Notes under the pieces: model-generated | The model's database searches: none | What the model was told of the DNA's origin: nothing | The model's input: the letters and a program-made list of their open reading frames with translations, nothing else | Program-made: the position numbers and the translations under genes | Shown here: one piece after another, positions 48,764-60,926 of the stretch | Layout of the letters: the number at the start of each line of letters is the position of its first letter | Numbering within the stretch: position 1 is the first letter of the stretch | Source of the DNA: Phycomyces nitens | Taxonomy: Eukaryota; Mucoromycota; Mucoromycetes; Mucorales; Phycomycetaceae | DNA length: 64,000 nucleotides | Assembly: GCA_022702545.1 (NCBI GenBank) | Contig: JAHRBC010000004.1 | Span: 4,928,001-4,992,000 of the forward strand | Direction of reading: 5' to 3'

Positions 48764-50279
48764 CACTACAAAAGTCTAAGGGTATTATGTAGATAAAACT
48801 TATAAAATAAGTTACTTAATTGTATAGTTTTACTATGCTTTTGGTAATATATAATCGTGATCCGTAGTAGACTAAAAAGATATGGGGGTGAACTGAATCA
48901 TCCTACCTACTGGTGTACAAGAATCCAATGTAGAATATTTAAATGCCCTCAAACAGCGCAAAACTTAAATATACATTGTAGCCACAATATATTCCTAGTC
49001 GATCTACCCTTTTTTGCATTGTATTTTACGATACACAGACAGTTTGTGTCAGGGGAGATTGGCCACTTACAAACAACCAGTTTTATCTTTCATTATATTT
49101 TATAGTGGGTTTTATAGTATGTTTTAACAGTCCATCAAGGATGATTGTAGACTATGGCAAGGTAATTGTAGTTATTCTATGCAAACAAGCCTCCCTGGTT
49201 TGTTGTTTTTTTTTGGAGCAATAGATTCTGAAAATTTTTATTTTTCGTTTTATTTGATAAAAAAATACATTTGCGCTATATATTCTAGTCTCTAGATTAT
49301 TTCTTTGGTATATCTATTCTACCAATCGATATTTCTTGGTTGGCACCATCAACTGGTTCTTAATAGAGCCAGGATACTTACCTAGCTGAGAGAAAGCCAA
49401 TACTGTCTAAAGTAAAAGAGAAGATTGTTAGTAAATTATTTTTATATAAATCATTCATTCTTATACTTACATTTTTAATATAATAAACAGAATATTTGAT
49501 AGACTCTCTGTAATATGTCAAAAAATGATCATTGTCTAATAGATATATGTTAATATTTGTAGATAGGCAATATATAATACTAAAATATTGGTTCACTTAC
49601 AAGATATAGTCGTTGGAATGGCCAGATAATTTCAATCGGGAATCCATAGAAGAGCATAGTAAGATGTCTGTGATAGATGTTATTAAAGAGAACATATTTA
49701 TAATATAAAAGGTTTACCAGAATATTATATTGAGATGGATAGAAAAATAGAATTTGCGGCTACATACAAAAGAGTGATTTAGTTAATAAAGAAGAGCTTT
49801 AGCATAATATGATCTTACCTTTGGATATACAGCCAAGTGCAATAGAGAGACCCCATTATATATTTATAAGCATTTACCTATGAATAATAAAATATATTGA
49901 GTAAAAAAAATATTTACAAGAGAAAGAAAAGAATTAATTACCAGAGTATTTTGCGGTAATATTTAGGCACAAAAGAATATAAAAAATAAAAAGGAAAAAT
50001 AAATACTTTGTATTAAAAGGCTGTTTGACCCTGATAAAATGCGGGCAATAAAAATGATAATCCAAAAGAATATGGCTGCCGTCATTTTCATATCTTTGTG
50101 ATTTATAGTTTATTAGGTTGAAAAAGATGTCTAGATATAGAACAAGAGTGTACACAAAGCTGTTAAATAACAATAAAACTACAAGACGATTCATTATTTT
50201 CAGTCAACCTCTTTACTTGCAAGTATACTAGCCATATTCCAATTGTCAAAATATATTAATAATTATTTATTGATAGAAC

Positions 50280-51537
50280 ATGAACAATCGTATTCCTCCT
50301 CCTCCCCGTCAGCGCAACCCAAGACTTAACGCCGTTGCACGCAGTGCATTAGCTGCCACTGAAGATGTACAAATGTCAGACACCACTACAGTCACGGCAC
50401 CAAGCATTCCTCAAGATATGGATGCGACTGAGAGAATGTTTGCTCTGTTGACTGCCAACAATGGAAACTTTGTAACACTGGCAAAAGAAATGGCTGAGAT
50501 GTCAAAGAGAATGAGTGGTGTAGAAAATGGTATTAATCTCACCAACGAGATTAATATTTATCTCAAGAAAATGATCAAAGAGATCATGGCTGCCCAGGAC
50601 AAGCTCAGCAAGTCCACCGAGAATGGAATTTCTGAGGCAGATTCTGCGATAAAAGCAAGCTTTTCGTCTTTGATGGAGGAAGGGTATACTCCTGGAAAAC
50701 GGCACGTCGGCATCTCTGTAAGTAAATCAATGATAGTAAATATAATTACCAATATATCTAACAGACATATATTAGCATGCACTCAATAAATACATGAAGA
50801 ACCCAAACCTCACGGACACAGATCCATTAAAAGTTGCCGAGAACAATGAGAAGCCAGGATGGTCAACTAATGGCACCTTCAAGGAAGGCTATAATCAAGC
50901 CCTTGCAATGGCCGTGATTTCGTACTTGCGACAACAGCAAAGTGCAATTGGTGTTTCAACCAATGATATTGCAAGAATAGTGAAGAATCACTACAGGAAC
51001 CAGGTTCGACATTACAAAACATCACCTGATAAGATTGTAGCTCGGCAAAGAACATCACGAAGACGCAATCGAAAGATCTCTGTAAGAATAAAAATAAATA
51101 GGCCAATGTTTTATTATATATTCTAATATAGTATTTATGTCTAGCTTCTCAAACGTCGCACTGTTACGTATCAGAAATACACCGAGGAGATTACAAGATT
51201 GATGCGAGGCTTGGATTGCAGCAATGTTCTTGTATTAGAGGTGATGTCTGACGATGAATCTGACACTGAGAATGAAGTTCGGGCACACCGTCCCAGTTGG
51301 AGAAGTGATAAGGTAATGTACTATATAATTAAAATTTATATTAGCTTTAAGTTCACTAACTAACATTTGTTTAAAAAATAGCTCCAAGAGTTTATCGATG
51401 TGGTTGACAAATTGTCTGTCAAAAGGTTGCAAAAGAAATCCAACAGCTTATTGAAGCGTGTTCGTTTTGTAAAGGAAATGAGTGTCTCTCAGCATATGTC
51501 AGTCACGTTACCAGAATGGTGTATTTCTACTGAATAA
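50280..51537 (+). CDS. CACTA-2b accessory protein (four exons, intact)
   Basis: Exons are 50280-50717, 50776-51081, 51145-51312 and 51382-51537, the same lengths and phases as CACTA-2a, giving 355 residues. There are only a few substitutions: L to F near residue 50, W to R before the basic cluster of exon 2, and FINVVDKFS to FIDVVDKLS in exon 4. No breaks are seen. The role is unknown; see CACTA-2a for domains. Confidence 0.75.
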
Positions 51538-51728
51538 ATAAATAAAAAAATTTTAACTAAGAATTTAATAGCTTCTTGTATACGTATGCACTTTTTGATG
51601 GATGCATTACAGGCAAATATATAAAATAATCAAAGTTATACTGTATGTGAAATATACATTAAAGAATATAGAAATATTTAATGATATTTAATTGTAAGTC
51701 TTTATTGACGTTAATTTATTTTGGAATA

Positions 51729-54700
51729 TTATATATAGATCTTACGTAACAAGGGAACAACACACATCATCACTCGACCTCCATCACCTATGTGTTCACC
51801 TATAGCTACAGACAACAAAATCCTATGTACAGGAAGAATATTTTGAAGACTACTCGGTTCAAACTCCAGCTCATTCACCTCTACGCCCTCATCACTCCTG
51901 GGTTGCAGATTAGCCTCTCTATACCAACGTACATATGCAAACACATGCCGACTCGATTGACCAGCAAATGAGTTTGTGGCAGTATTCACAAAGAGGTACT
52001 GAATCTGGCCGGTGTATGCATTTGTATACTGATCATTGCTTGTCTTGAACAGTGCCTGGATGAATGAACCGCGTTGCATGGTTCCATTACTTCCTTTATA
52101 CACCTGGCCAAGAAGATTGATCGATGAAAATTTTTGGATGCGGTTGTTGACTATGGTTTGTGAGGGACTGGCCTGGCGATAATGAACAAGTTGCTCATTG
52201 TCATACACCTCACGATAGTACTCCAAAAGGTACTGGTACTCGCTCTCCTTCATCGATACCTCTTCCTTCAAAGCCAAAGGAAGCGCAGATGGTGGCAATG
52301 ACTCGTTGCCCTTCACAATGTCAAAGTCTGTCTCTGCAGCAGCAAGAAATGCGTTCAGATCAAATGGCGTGGCAATGGTGGTGGCAATGGTGGCAATGGT
52401 GGCAGTGGTGGCAGTGGTGGCAGTGGTGGCAGTGGTGGCAGTGGTGGCAGTGAACTCAGCAAGGATGCTGGCATGAGAAGGCACAAGAACTGGTGCAAGT
52501 ATACGCAGGAGGTCTCCTTTGTACGCGTCTTGATGGTACCTCTTCATGTATGTGGCCTCAAAGCCATCTCTCTGGTTTGTTGAGAAATTCTTGAGAATGC
52601 CGTTGAATCTCTCAAAGCTAAACAGCCAGTATCCATAAACCGGCCCAAAATTGCTGACGGTGTCTTGAAGATGCAAATGGAGGTGCATGTTCGGCGAAAT
52701 CAATTGGGCATCATACAATACTTGGCACTGTCTGCAAAATGCCTCAAGAGAGCTGTGCGCTTCCTCCAGCTCAACCACGGAAATGCTTGGCTTGACAAGG
52801 TACTGACAGGCATTGACAAATGATATCCAGTTGCCAAGGTGGACATCAGGCAAACGACCGCGCAGGAGAACAGGAGAGTACACCAAGCACCAGGACTTCC
52901 ATTCATCCGCCTTCATAAATGGAAAGTCCTTGCCAATCTTCTTTCTCAATGGTGTATAGTCAGGAGGGAGGACCATCTTCTCCGAATCTTGCTGCATGGC
53001 GGCCAGGTCTCTGTTTGTGATCAGACCAGTCGATCTCCATTTCTCCATCATCCTTTTGGCGGTTCCCAGAAAGAGGTTATGCATTGGATCTATTATGGTG
53101 CATTCCACTGCATTAAAGTACTCAAGATCATGGAGTTCCGACCAGCGGACTCCATTCTCCTTTTCCATCCTCTTTCTTTCTACCTCACTGGACGCGTTCT
53201 TCCAGGCCACAGCATCACGGCAATTCTCTTGATCAGTGCGAGCCACCCACTCGGAGAAGACGAACCCAGAATAGTCAACACCACTGTTTCCTGGGAGGCG
53301 AGAGAACTGGCGATTGCACTTGTGGCATGCATTGGTACTTGCATGGGACGTAAATCCACATGTTTTCCTGGCGGCAGGGATGTCACAGGCGACAAGAAGA
53401 AGGGCGGCACGAACCAATGCACCAGAAGGACACTGCGCCGTTGGCATCACCACACCCACATACAAGGATTTGAGCTCGGCAACAAGGGGACGGAGGTAGT
53501 GGTTGATTTCACTGGTTTTGGCTTCTTTTGGCCCAGGCATCAGACCAACAAGAAGAACGTTCTCTTTCTTATAACGTTCGGCCCTCGGCAGATTATTGAC
53601 AGAGAGATAGATGGCTCCGCAAGAGTATGTGACCCCATCGAAAGGCTGGAACCAATCGATGTTCATGGTGAGCATGAGAGATCGCTCATGATCCACAAAT
53701 TGCCTGTCATTGGCATCTTTCAACTCACTCCACTTGGCGCCATCGTAGATGTCGAACATCATTCCAGAAACTTGCTGTCTTGCTCTCCAATGGTTGATTG
53801 CTTCCTCAAACCCAGGGCGACGGAAGAAGATTGACAGTGCACTGATTACTGAGCTGTACATATATACCTTGTTAGGCAAGGACGTGTTTTTTGGAGGAGC
53901 CTGGAAGAGCTGGCTTCCACAAGTATTTCCAGAGAGCCTCTCGAAATCGCAGCATCGGGGAACACCTTCAGACTCCAAGTATGTCTTGTGACAATCGCCG
54001 CATGCCACAAAACGCTGGATACTCTTGGATAACGATGTCATGCCAGTCATTGAGTTGAGGCCACTCAAGCTGGATGGAAGACTGAAGGATTGGCCAAAGT
54101 GAGACAGGACCTCGTTCAGAAACTTGATCAAGATCGAACCACCCGAATTGACGACATACTTTGAGATAAAGAAAGCAGCAAAGGCGGCAACAAAGGCATG
54201 AAGAGGGTCTGCAGGCATTGATGTCTCAAATTGCTCTGTTTGGTTTTCGTATTAATATATGGTATATGCTTATTTATTTTGTACTAACCTTCAAGTTCTT
54301 CAACCTCATCTTCAGAATCGTCCGAACCATTCAACTCATTGTCATCGGCATCTTCACTTTCAACTAAAAATAATAATATAACAAGAGCAAAAGGTAAGTA
54401 TTCGTATTCTGTTACATAAAGAATATCCTTGCAAGTCATTACAATTTATTATATTGTGTAAATAAAATTATATACTTACATTCAAAATTCTCTTCGGCAT
54501 CATTGACTTCAATGTCAATCTCCATGTCATTCTCATTCACCATCAGAGAAGCTTTAGAATACGATTATATATTTTAAAGAAAACGGTTAATTATGACAAA
54601 AAATAATAATTTACGGCATACACTTACAAGAACTTCTAGCTTGAAAGCTTCTTACAATATCATTGGTGATATGTCTTCGGTATGTTTGAGTTGATACCAT

Positions 54701-54772
54701 GACAAAGCCTCTGCTATTAGAAGAGCAGATAGCACACTTGCATTCGACTTGATTGTTTGAGTAGCTGGACAT
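51729..54772 (-). CDS. Tnp2-family transposase of CACTA-2b (intact, four exons)
   Basis: Exons are 54772-54628, 54551-54480, 54363-54289 and 54235-51729, giving 932 residues. All core motifs of CACTA-2a are present (NIDWFQPF, LVGLMPGPKEAK, CHKC, IIDPMHNLF, FERFNG). The copy is 14 residues longer because the Ala/Thr linker before the C-terminal domain is expanded by a repeat (52377-52452). Acidic exons 2-3 and the CxCxxC first exon are conserved. It could be an active transposase source. Confidence 0.92.
52377..52452. repeat. In-frame GTGGCAGTG-type minisatellite in Tnp2 of CACTA-2b
   Basis: 9-bp units encode Ala-Thr-Thr repeats (minus strand) in the linker before the C-terminal domain. CACTA-2a has a shorter, irregular version at 45042-45077. 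Confidence 0.88.
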
Positions 54773-55360
54773 ATTGATTTTTAATAGTCTTTTTAATTGA
54801 CAAGAAAGGCAAATGGCTCAGGAACATATTTTAATATATATCATTTTTAGAATATCAACTGCCAAAATGACATAGCTAGCATTGACGCCCAAAACTGGGA
54901 TTTGTCTATAAGCAGAAATAGTTGTCTCATTCCTGGTTACAGGATTGTGAACATGTGTTTGTTTATATGCCTTTTATAATATACGTCATTACATCTCTCT
55001 TACAGAACTGACATCACTTATAATAAATCGAAAAGAGAAATATATACTCTTTAAGCAATTAATTATTTCAAAAGGGGTTTTACAATAATAAACTAGATGT
55101 TATCTTGTAAAAAATCTTGTTTGCTTATAAAAATCACTATTCTAATTGATTCTGCGACATAGTTACAAGGAGTATAAATTACTTACAAACGAATATCATG
55201 CCTAAAAGACTCTACTTTATTATTCTATCCAATAGAACATATTGAATATTATAATCGCCGTCAAAAATAAAAAAGTTTATTATGTTTAACTTCAGTCTAC
55301 TAATGGTAAGATAATACAGTAGTTTGCTATAAATGAAACCACTCAATTTTTGTAGTGTTT

Positions 55361-56440
55361 TCTGTTGGCCCAAGAATTGCAGCTGTGATATCCCCTCCCT
55401 TGGTTCCCCAAGGATGCAAGTAGTACCGTTCGAAGACCTGGCTCTTCGCACTCCAATTCGCATGCTTCTTGATTGCTGCTGATGGAATCCCTCTCATCTT
55501 TGCTGCCGTAGCTGCTGCCGACCTGGTTGAGTGTCCCTTGTGGATCGTTGTATCCACCCCACACTCCTTTAACGTCTTCTTTATCCAAGAACCCATCGTT
55601 GACGGCCGGATGCTTCTTGCTCTGGACCCAGAGATGTCTGCTAGGAACAAGGTGTGATCTTGAGGCAAATCACTGCGTCTCTGTTCGGTCTTCTGCAAGA
55701 ATAGTCTTGTAGTCTCCACTGGGCATAGTTCTGGGTGATCTGCTAGTGGCTGCAAAAACAACTCCTTCTGCGATGCCTCCTTTGGCTTCCTTACCAGCAA
55801 TTGTAACCCTTGTAGGTGAGTGCCCGTTCCATCCCCTACCATTGATACTGATACATCCTGAAATTGTAACCGGCCAATGTCGGAACTCGTGCGCCACATC
55901 GTGGCTAAACACAACAACAAAGCTGTCTTCCTTTGAAGCTTCGTCAAGTTCAAGTCCTCCGTTGCTCCCCACAACAGAATCCGCTGGAGAACCTTCTCTG
56001 GGTCCCAGGCGGGTACATGCGACGGCTGCCTTATAGGGGCGTTGTTCCCCGAGGCCAGGAAAAAGGTCCTTACCAAGTAGTTCTCTCCAATCGGTTGCTT
56101 TCCATTGTGTACTATCCAGAACACACTGGCAATCGCTGATCTGTCCACGTTCAGCTGGGCTGGAGACCGTCCAGAATTACGCCTCATCGTCAAAAACTGA
56201 CATACCAGTCTAGGATCATAAGCCAACGGATCAGCTCCTTGGTTTGTTGCCCACTCTGCCCATCGTCGCCAAGCTAGATCATACACCTTGTTTGTGAATG
56301 AACGGGTGGCCGTTGTCAAGAACTCAATCTCCTCCTCAGAGAGTTTCTCTACCTCTGCATAGTATTGGGAGATAGCCTCCAGGCGGCCAACGGGAACTGT
56401 AGTCTGGGCAAGACTAACGGGATTGGGGCTTGAGTGGCGT
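55361..56440 (-). CDS. DIRS tyrosine recombinase (3' end cut by CACTA-2b)
   Basis: The frame is open from 58068, but the upstream part overlaps RT in another frame; the recombinase begins near 56440. The SAM-like N-terminal core contains YDLAWRRWAEW. The catalytic domain has the first arginine in MWRTSSDIGRLQF, HxxR in HSTRSAA and the nucleophile in FERYYLHP. This is the R-H-R-Y set of phage-integrase-type recombinases, used by DIRS elements instead of a DDE integrase. The last residues before CACTA-2b are ILGPTE. Beyond the insertion the frame would continue into the internal complementary region. Confidence 0.9.
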
Positions 56441-58244
56441 GCTTCATGACCAAAGGCCACCAAAATTGAGTCTGCCACCATGGTGTGACCAACACGATTG
56501 TTGCCCGATCTTGTCTCATCTTTTGCACTACCCGAGGGATCAATCTCCATGGGGGATGTGCAAAAATTCCCTTCCTTGGCCATGTCTGTTGAAATGCGTC
56601 GATTGCCTCTGCTGCTGGGTCTGGAAGATAACTCCAGAATCTCTTCAACTTGGTGTTCTCGCGGCTGGCAAAAGCGTCTATTGTCATGCGCCCCAAACTC
56701 CTCTGTATCTCTTGGAAGAGGCGTCATGGCAAGGCCCACTTGCGAACCGGTTTCTTGGCTCTGCTCAGTCTGTCTGCTGTGGTGTTCTCCACCCCCGCAA
56801 TGTGTGACATTGTCACCTTGATACCCTTCTGCACTCGCAGATTCCAAATCAGCAGGGCCAGTTCCTGCAACAAACGCGAAGCTGTCCCACCCCACCTCAT
56901 CGCGTATTTGATCGCTGTAATATTGTTGCTCTGGATATGGACATGTTTGTACTGGCAACCGTCGGCATGGAGCTGGAGGGCGAACAAGACCGTCTTCAAC
57001 TCTCGGGCGTTTATGGACGTGCCCTTCTCTGCTTCCGTCCAAAACCCTGATGTCTTCATCACGTTGGAAGCGACGCCCCAGCCTGTGTCTGAGGCATCCA
57101 CCTGAATGTTTAGGGCTGGGGTTGTAGAGAGCGGTTCCCTCACTGGCATACCATTGATCGTGTGACCCTTGGTCAACCACCATTGGAGTTCCTTGCTCCC
57201 TTCCTTCGTTATGCCCGCTCTGCTCTCCCACTTGCCCGTCTGGTGTAGACTCCTTGCAAGATCCCTTTGCAAATAACGGATCCGGATCAATGCTTCCCCT
57301 ATGGCTGGCATCATGGCTGTGAACTTCCCTATAAGGGAGGCAAGTTGGCGGCAAGTTGGTGAGGTTCTCAGTGTTTGTTTGATCTTGTCGCGCAAGTTCA
57401 AAAACTTGGCTTTGGGCACAGACAATGTCATTGACCAAGTTGAGAACTGGAAACCCAAGAATTCCTGTTGTTGCAGTGGGGTGGTGACGCTCTTCTTGAT
57501 ATTGATTATGAATCCCAAGGACTCTAAGTGCGCTATGGTTTCCTGGGTGTGTCTCATTGACAATTCCTTCGACTTGGCAACCAAACAAATGTCGTCCAGG
57601 TAATACACAAGCTGTATACCCTTGGCCCTCAACGGCTCCAGAGCAAACCGCATCAATTTTGAGAAAACGTATGGAGCGGCACAAAGTCCAAAGGCTAATG
57701 CCTTGAACCAAAAGATCTTGGATCGATGGCGGAAGCTGAGGTATTGGCGTGAAGCTGGGTGAATGGGCACAACCAAATACGCGTCCTTGAGGTCTATTTT
57801 CGTCATAAAATCGCCTGGTGACAACAACTCCCGCAGGGCAGGGACCCCCTCCATCTTGAAATGTTGTATCTGGACAAACGAGTTTATCCTCTTGCAGTCC
57901 AGGATTGGTCTCTTTTTGTCTTTCTCCTGCAAGACAAACATCGGCGATAAGAATTGGTCGTCTGTCAATGGCGCCTCTTCTATTACTTCGGCAGACAGAA
58001 ACTTCTGAACAGCCTCCTCCAGATCCAAATCGGCTTCGGTTGACACACTCCTTGGAGGCAAGAACCAAGGCACGGGCGTTGACCTGAACTGGATCTTGTA
58101 CCCCTCACCCACAACAGATCTTGGCCAAGATTGGGCAGTCAAGGCCTCCCAGGCTTTTGTAAATGATTGGAGACGCCCACCTGGGGAAATACCATCCTGC
58201 AAGGCGGTCACTTGGGATGGTAATTCGGACGTCTTTGTACTCAA
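56349..58244 (-). pseudogene. DIRS Pol: reverse transcriptase and RNase H, one in-frame stop
   Basis: The frame 58244-56724 encodes RT (DLKDAYLVVPIHPASRQYL, FGLCAAPYVFSKLM, YYLDDICLV with YLDD at 215-218). RNase H has D382, E414 and D490, but N439 stands where the family has the SDN aspartate. A TGA at 56724-56726 follows WALP. The same frame then continues to 56349 with a conserved DIRS-type tail (MTIDAFASRENTKLKRFWS, PPWRLIPRV). The stop fits CGA to TGA. There is no ATG at the start, so expression by frameshift from gag or internal initiation is possible. Confidence 0.88.
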
Positions 58245-58252
58245 GAGGCACT

Positions 58253-59038
58253 CTACTGTCCTGCCCCTTGAGCTGGGCGGACAGGTTGTTCGTTTCCCGT
58301 TCGAGGAGAATTGTTGGGTTGCTGGAACCCTCCACGGCCTCGTCCTCGTCCACGGCCTCTGTCATTATAACGTCCTCGTGAGCTAAATGAGGAGTTGTGG
58401 TTGCAATTGGGTGCCATGGCTTTGGCCAGGACAGCCTGCTCGAACTTGGTGGCCTGGAGAGACTTGACAAAGGCTGGATCATACGCCAAGTTCTTGTCTT
58501 CGTCGTCGTCTGTACCTCGCAGGTACTCAGGGACCCCATAGGCCTTGTCAAGCCAGAGTCTTGCTTCTTCGTCGATCTGCTGGGCAGATCCATACCCAAA
58601 TACTGCTTGGCGCCGCACATGTTCGGCGAGATCGAGCAATTGGTTGTGGGGAACTCCTTCCCCTCCAGCAATGATGGTTTGGATCGCCTCAAAGACCCCT
58701 GTAGAGGCATCCGCCATCGTTCTAAGCTTCTCTGAGTCTTTGTATCTGGCCTGGACTGCTGCGGTTGTGGAAATTGTTCCCTTCCCAATGTCTGCCAGGA
58801 TCTGCTTATTGATGACGGTGTTTTTTGTCCACCAGCCTCCATCATATTGGCTTCTGGTGCGACTGAACGTGGCACAGAGCTTCTTGAGAGTGGAGCGAGG
58901 TAGCTCCAAGTCTTCCCGGATCTCTTGGGGAAGTTCAGGGGTAACGTCGAGCTTTCGCTGTTGCTCGTTCTCCCATTGTCTCTTGAAGGCGATGAGTTCC
59001 TGAATTTCTTCGTAGGAGATTGCAGGTGCATTGTTCAT
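58253..59038 (-). CDS. DIRS Gag-like protein
   Basis: A 261-residue frame with ATG at 59038, the first gene of the element. The N-terminal half is charged and helical (IQELIAFKRQWENEQQRK). Residues ~80-200 contain WWTKNTVINKQILADIG and an FGYGSAQQIDEEARLWLDKA helix. The C-terminus has an RG-rich tract (RGRYNDRGRGRGRGRGG), a probable nucleic-acid-binding segment. There is no CCHC knuckle. The assignment as Gag rests on position and composition. Pol overlaps in another frame right after the stop. Confidence 0.72.
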   Translation of the reverse strand: MNNAPAISYEEIQELIAFKRQWENEQQRKLDVTPELPQEIREDLELPRSTLKKLCATFSRTRSQYDGGWWTKNTVINKQILADIGKGTISTTAAVQARYKDSEKLRTMADASTGVFEAIQTIIAGGEGVPHNQLLDLAEHVRRQAVFGYGSAQQIDEEARLWLDKAYGVPEYLRGTDDDEDKNLAYDPAFVKSLQATKFEQAVLAKAMAPNCNHNSSFSSRGRYNDRGRGRGRGRGGFQQPNNSPRTGNEQPVRPAQGAGQ

Positions 59039-59082
59039 ATTGTTTCAGATAACTTTAATTGAGCCTCAATGCGTGGCTTGAA

Positions 59083-59226
59083 AGAGATAAGGGACTAGAA
59101 GGGTAGAAAATTTTAACTATAAAGAATAAAAAGCGTGGCTTAGAAAGCCTAAACCTCATTGGAAGGACAGAGTTCCTGATAGACAATCTGGATTGTCTGA
59201 CACTCCGTCAGGGGTGGATAGACAAT
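59083..59226. repeat. DIRS right terminal repeat
   Basis: Bases 59083-59156 are the inverse of 48496-48572 (GATAAGGGACTAGAAGGG core). Bases 59157-59226 match the internal complementary region, ending GGTGGATAGACAAT at the outer border. Confidence 0.88.
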
Positions 59227-60926
59227 CAAATAAACAGAGCTTATTATTTTGGATAGCATACCAGTATACGTTGTGCTTGTCAATCGGCGTGCCAAGCATC
59301 TTGTTATAGATCACTGTTATGACCTGGATAGCACCTTTGGTCTTCATCAATTGTTATAAAAATATTGTGGTCAGAGAATGAAGCAATCAAATAAACCAAA
59401 TATATTGTTTTGGGTAGCATACCAGTATATATTGTGCATGTTAATCAGCGTGCCGAGCATCTTGTTGTGGATCACTGTCATGACTTGGAAGGCCTTTGGT
59501 CTTCATCAATTGCTATAAAGATATTGTAGTCAGAGAATGAAGCAATCAAATAAACCGAGCATATTGTTTTGGATAGCATACCAATATATATTGTGCTTGT
59601 TAATCGGTATACCAAGCATCTCTTGAATTAATGCCACTATATGAAAAGTACAGATGTAAATACTAGATGCAGTAGAAGAAGAATAGAGAATGCGCAATAT
59701 GATTAATTAAAGAGTAAACATATTATAATATTCTTACCATAGAAAATATATTGCTGTAAAGTCAGCTCATAAGATTTAAAACTAATTCGAATATAATGGT
59801 AGTTGGCAGAATAAGTACATCATTAAGAAAACAATATGCATATTCTACAGAGATTCCCAGGTAGAGAGGTGGTGAACAACAAACTTTAGTGTAATATAGC
59901 TATAAAAAATTTTCACCTTTTTTTAGTGTCTGAAAAATTATGAGATGTGTGTTTCATTCCTTGATTAAAGATAGCAGAGCTGAAGATGTGATATACAAGA
60001 TTCCAATCGGATGTTTATGCTATTGACAACCTTACATAAGAGAGGGTCATTTAGTTTTACTTCAAAAAAGTAGAGCAAAGAAAAGAAAAGAAATACAAAC
60101 TAACCTCGGCATAATACAGCTATAAAATTTTTTTCATTTTTTTTGGTATTTGAAAACAGGCAAGATGTGTATTTCATTCCTAGATTAAAAACAACAGAGC
60201 TGAAGATGTGGTATACAAGATGCCAATCGGGCATTTATTAAGGTAGCAATCTTACGTGATGGAGAGTTATTTGATTTTATTTCAAAGGAGAGGACCAAAG
60301 CAAAGATAAAACAGCTAAAGGAAAAGAGGAAAAGAAAAATTGTGCTAAAACATATACTAAAAATATGAGAGAACCAATAAGAGCAGCCTAAAGAATATTA
60401 AAGCCCTGGTCTGTTTCTCTTTGATGAAGGCTTATTGCTCATTCCTAGTGGTGTAAACCTATATCAAACAGTAGAAATATTATATTAATATTAAATTGAG
60501 AATAGATGAGCAACAAAAAAGCTCTAACTTATAGTACATCTGTCATGATTGGTAATTCAGCCTCGTCATCTGTTTGAAATACCTCATCTTCTGAAAGAAA
60601 ACAACTGCTTGCTCCTTCCTGCTATAACATAATAAAAATATTGTATTAATTATAATGTATATTCAAATGTTTGTTAATTAATAAACTTGCCTGGCTGTTC
60701 TCTGCCATTTTTCTCTTACGAGTCTGGTTTGCACTCTTAAAGGTGTTTCGGAGAAGATTCTTGGCACACTACATTCTTTTGCACTTGTAAATGTAGAGTG
60801 CTATTGTCCTAGCCGTGCCACACTGACCACAATCATTGATGACAGGTACATTGATTTTGTCATCATTGACCAAGAAGTGTCTTTGCTGCTATTGTTATTA
60901 TTAGTCAAATAGTCTCTTACCTATCC

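Larger units (their letters stand above)
48764..55357. mobile_element. CACTA-2b, apparently complete autonomous element
   Basis: The ends CACTACAAAAG and TTTTTGTAGTG are flanked by TTT on both sides (48761-48763 and 55358-55360). The insertion lies in the DIRS element just beyond the recombinase gene. It has the same gene content as CACTA-2a with scattered substitutions, so the two are recent, separate insertions. Region 48775-50279 repeats the unassigned part of CACTA-2a, including the hydrophobic ORF (49934-50194). Confidence 0.93.
48462..59226 (-). mobile_element. DIRS-type tyrosine-recombinase retrotransposon, split by CACTA-2b
   Basis: The net length without CACTA-2b is about 4.17 kb. 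Genes on the minus strand are gag-like, RT/RNase H and tyrosine recombinase. Inverted terminal repeats pair 48496-48572 with 59083-59156. An internal complementary region near 48650-48763 holds the complements of both outer ends joined at AAT. The flanks (GAAGCAAT and CAAATAAAC) rejoin into intact CACTA-1 sequence with no target duplication, as expected for recombinase-mediated insertion. Confidence 0.93.

Noticed and set aside
55327..58068. A single 913-residue recombinase
   Set aside because: Its N-terminal part is the RT/RNase H region read in another frame, and its last nine residues come from the CACTA-2b terminus.
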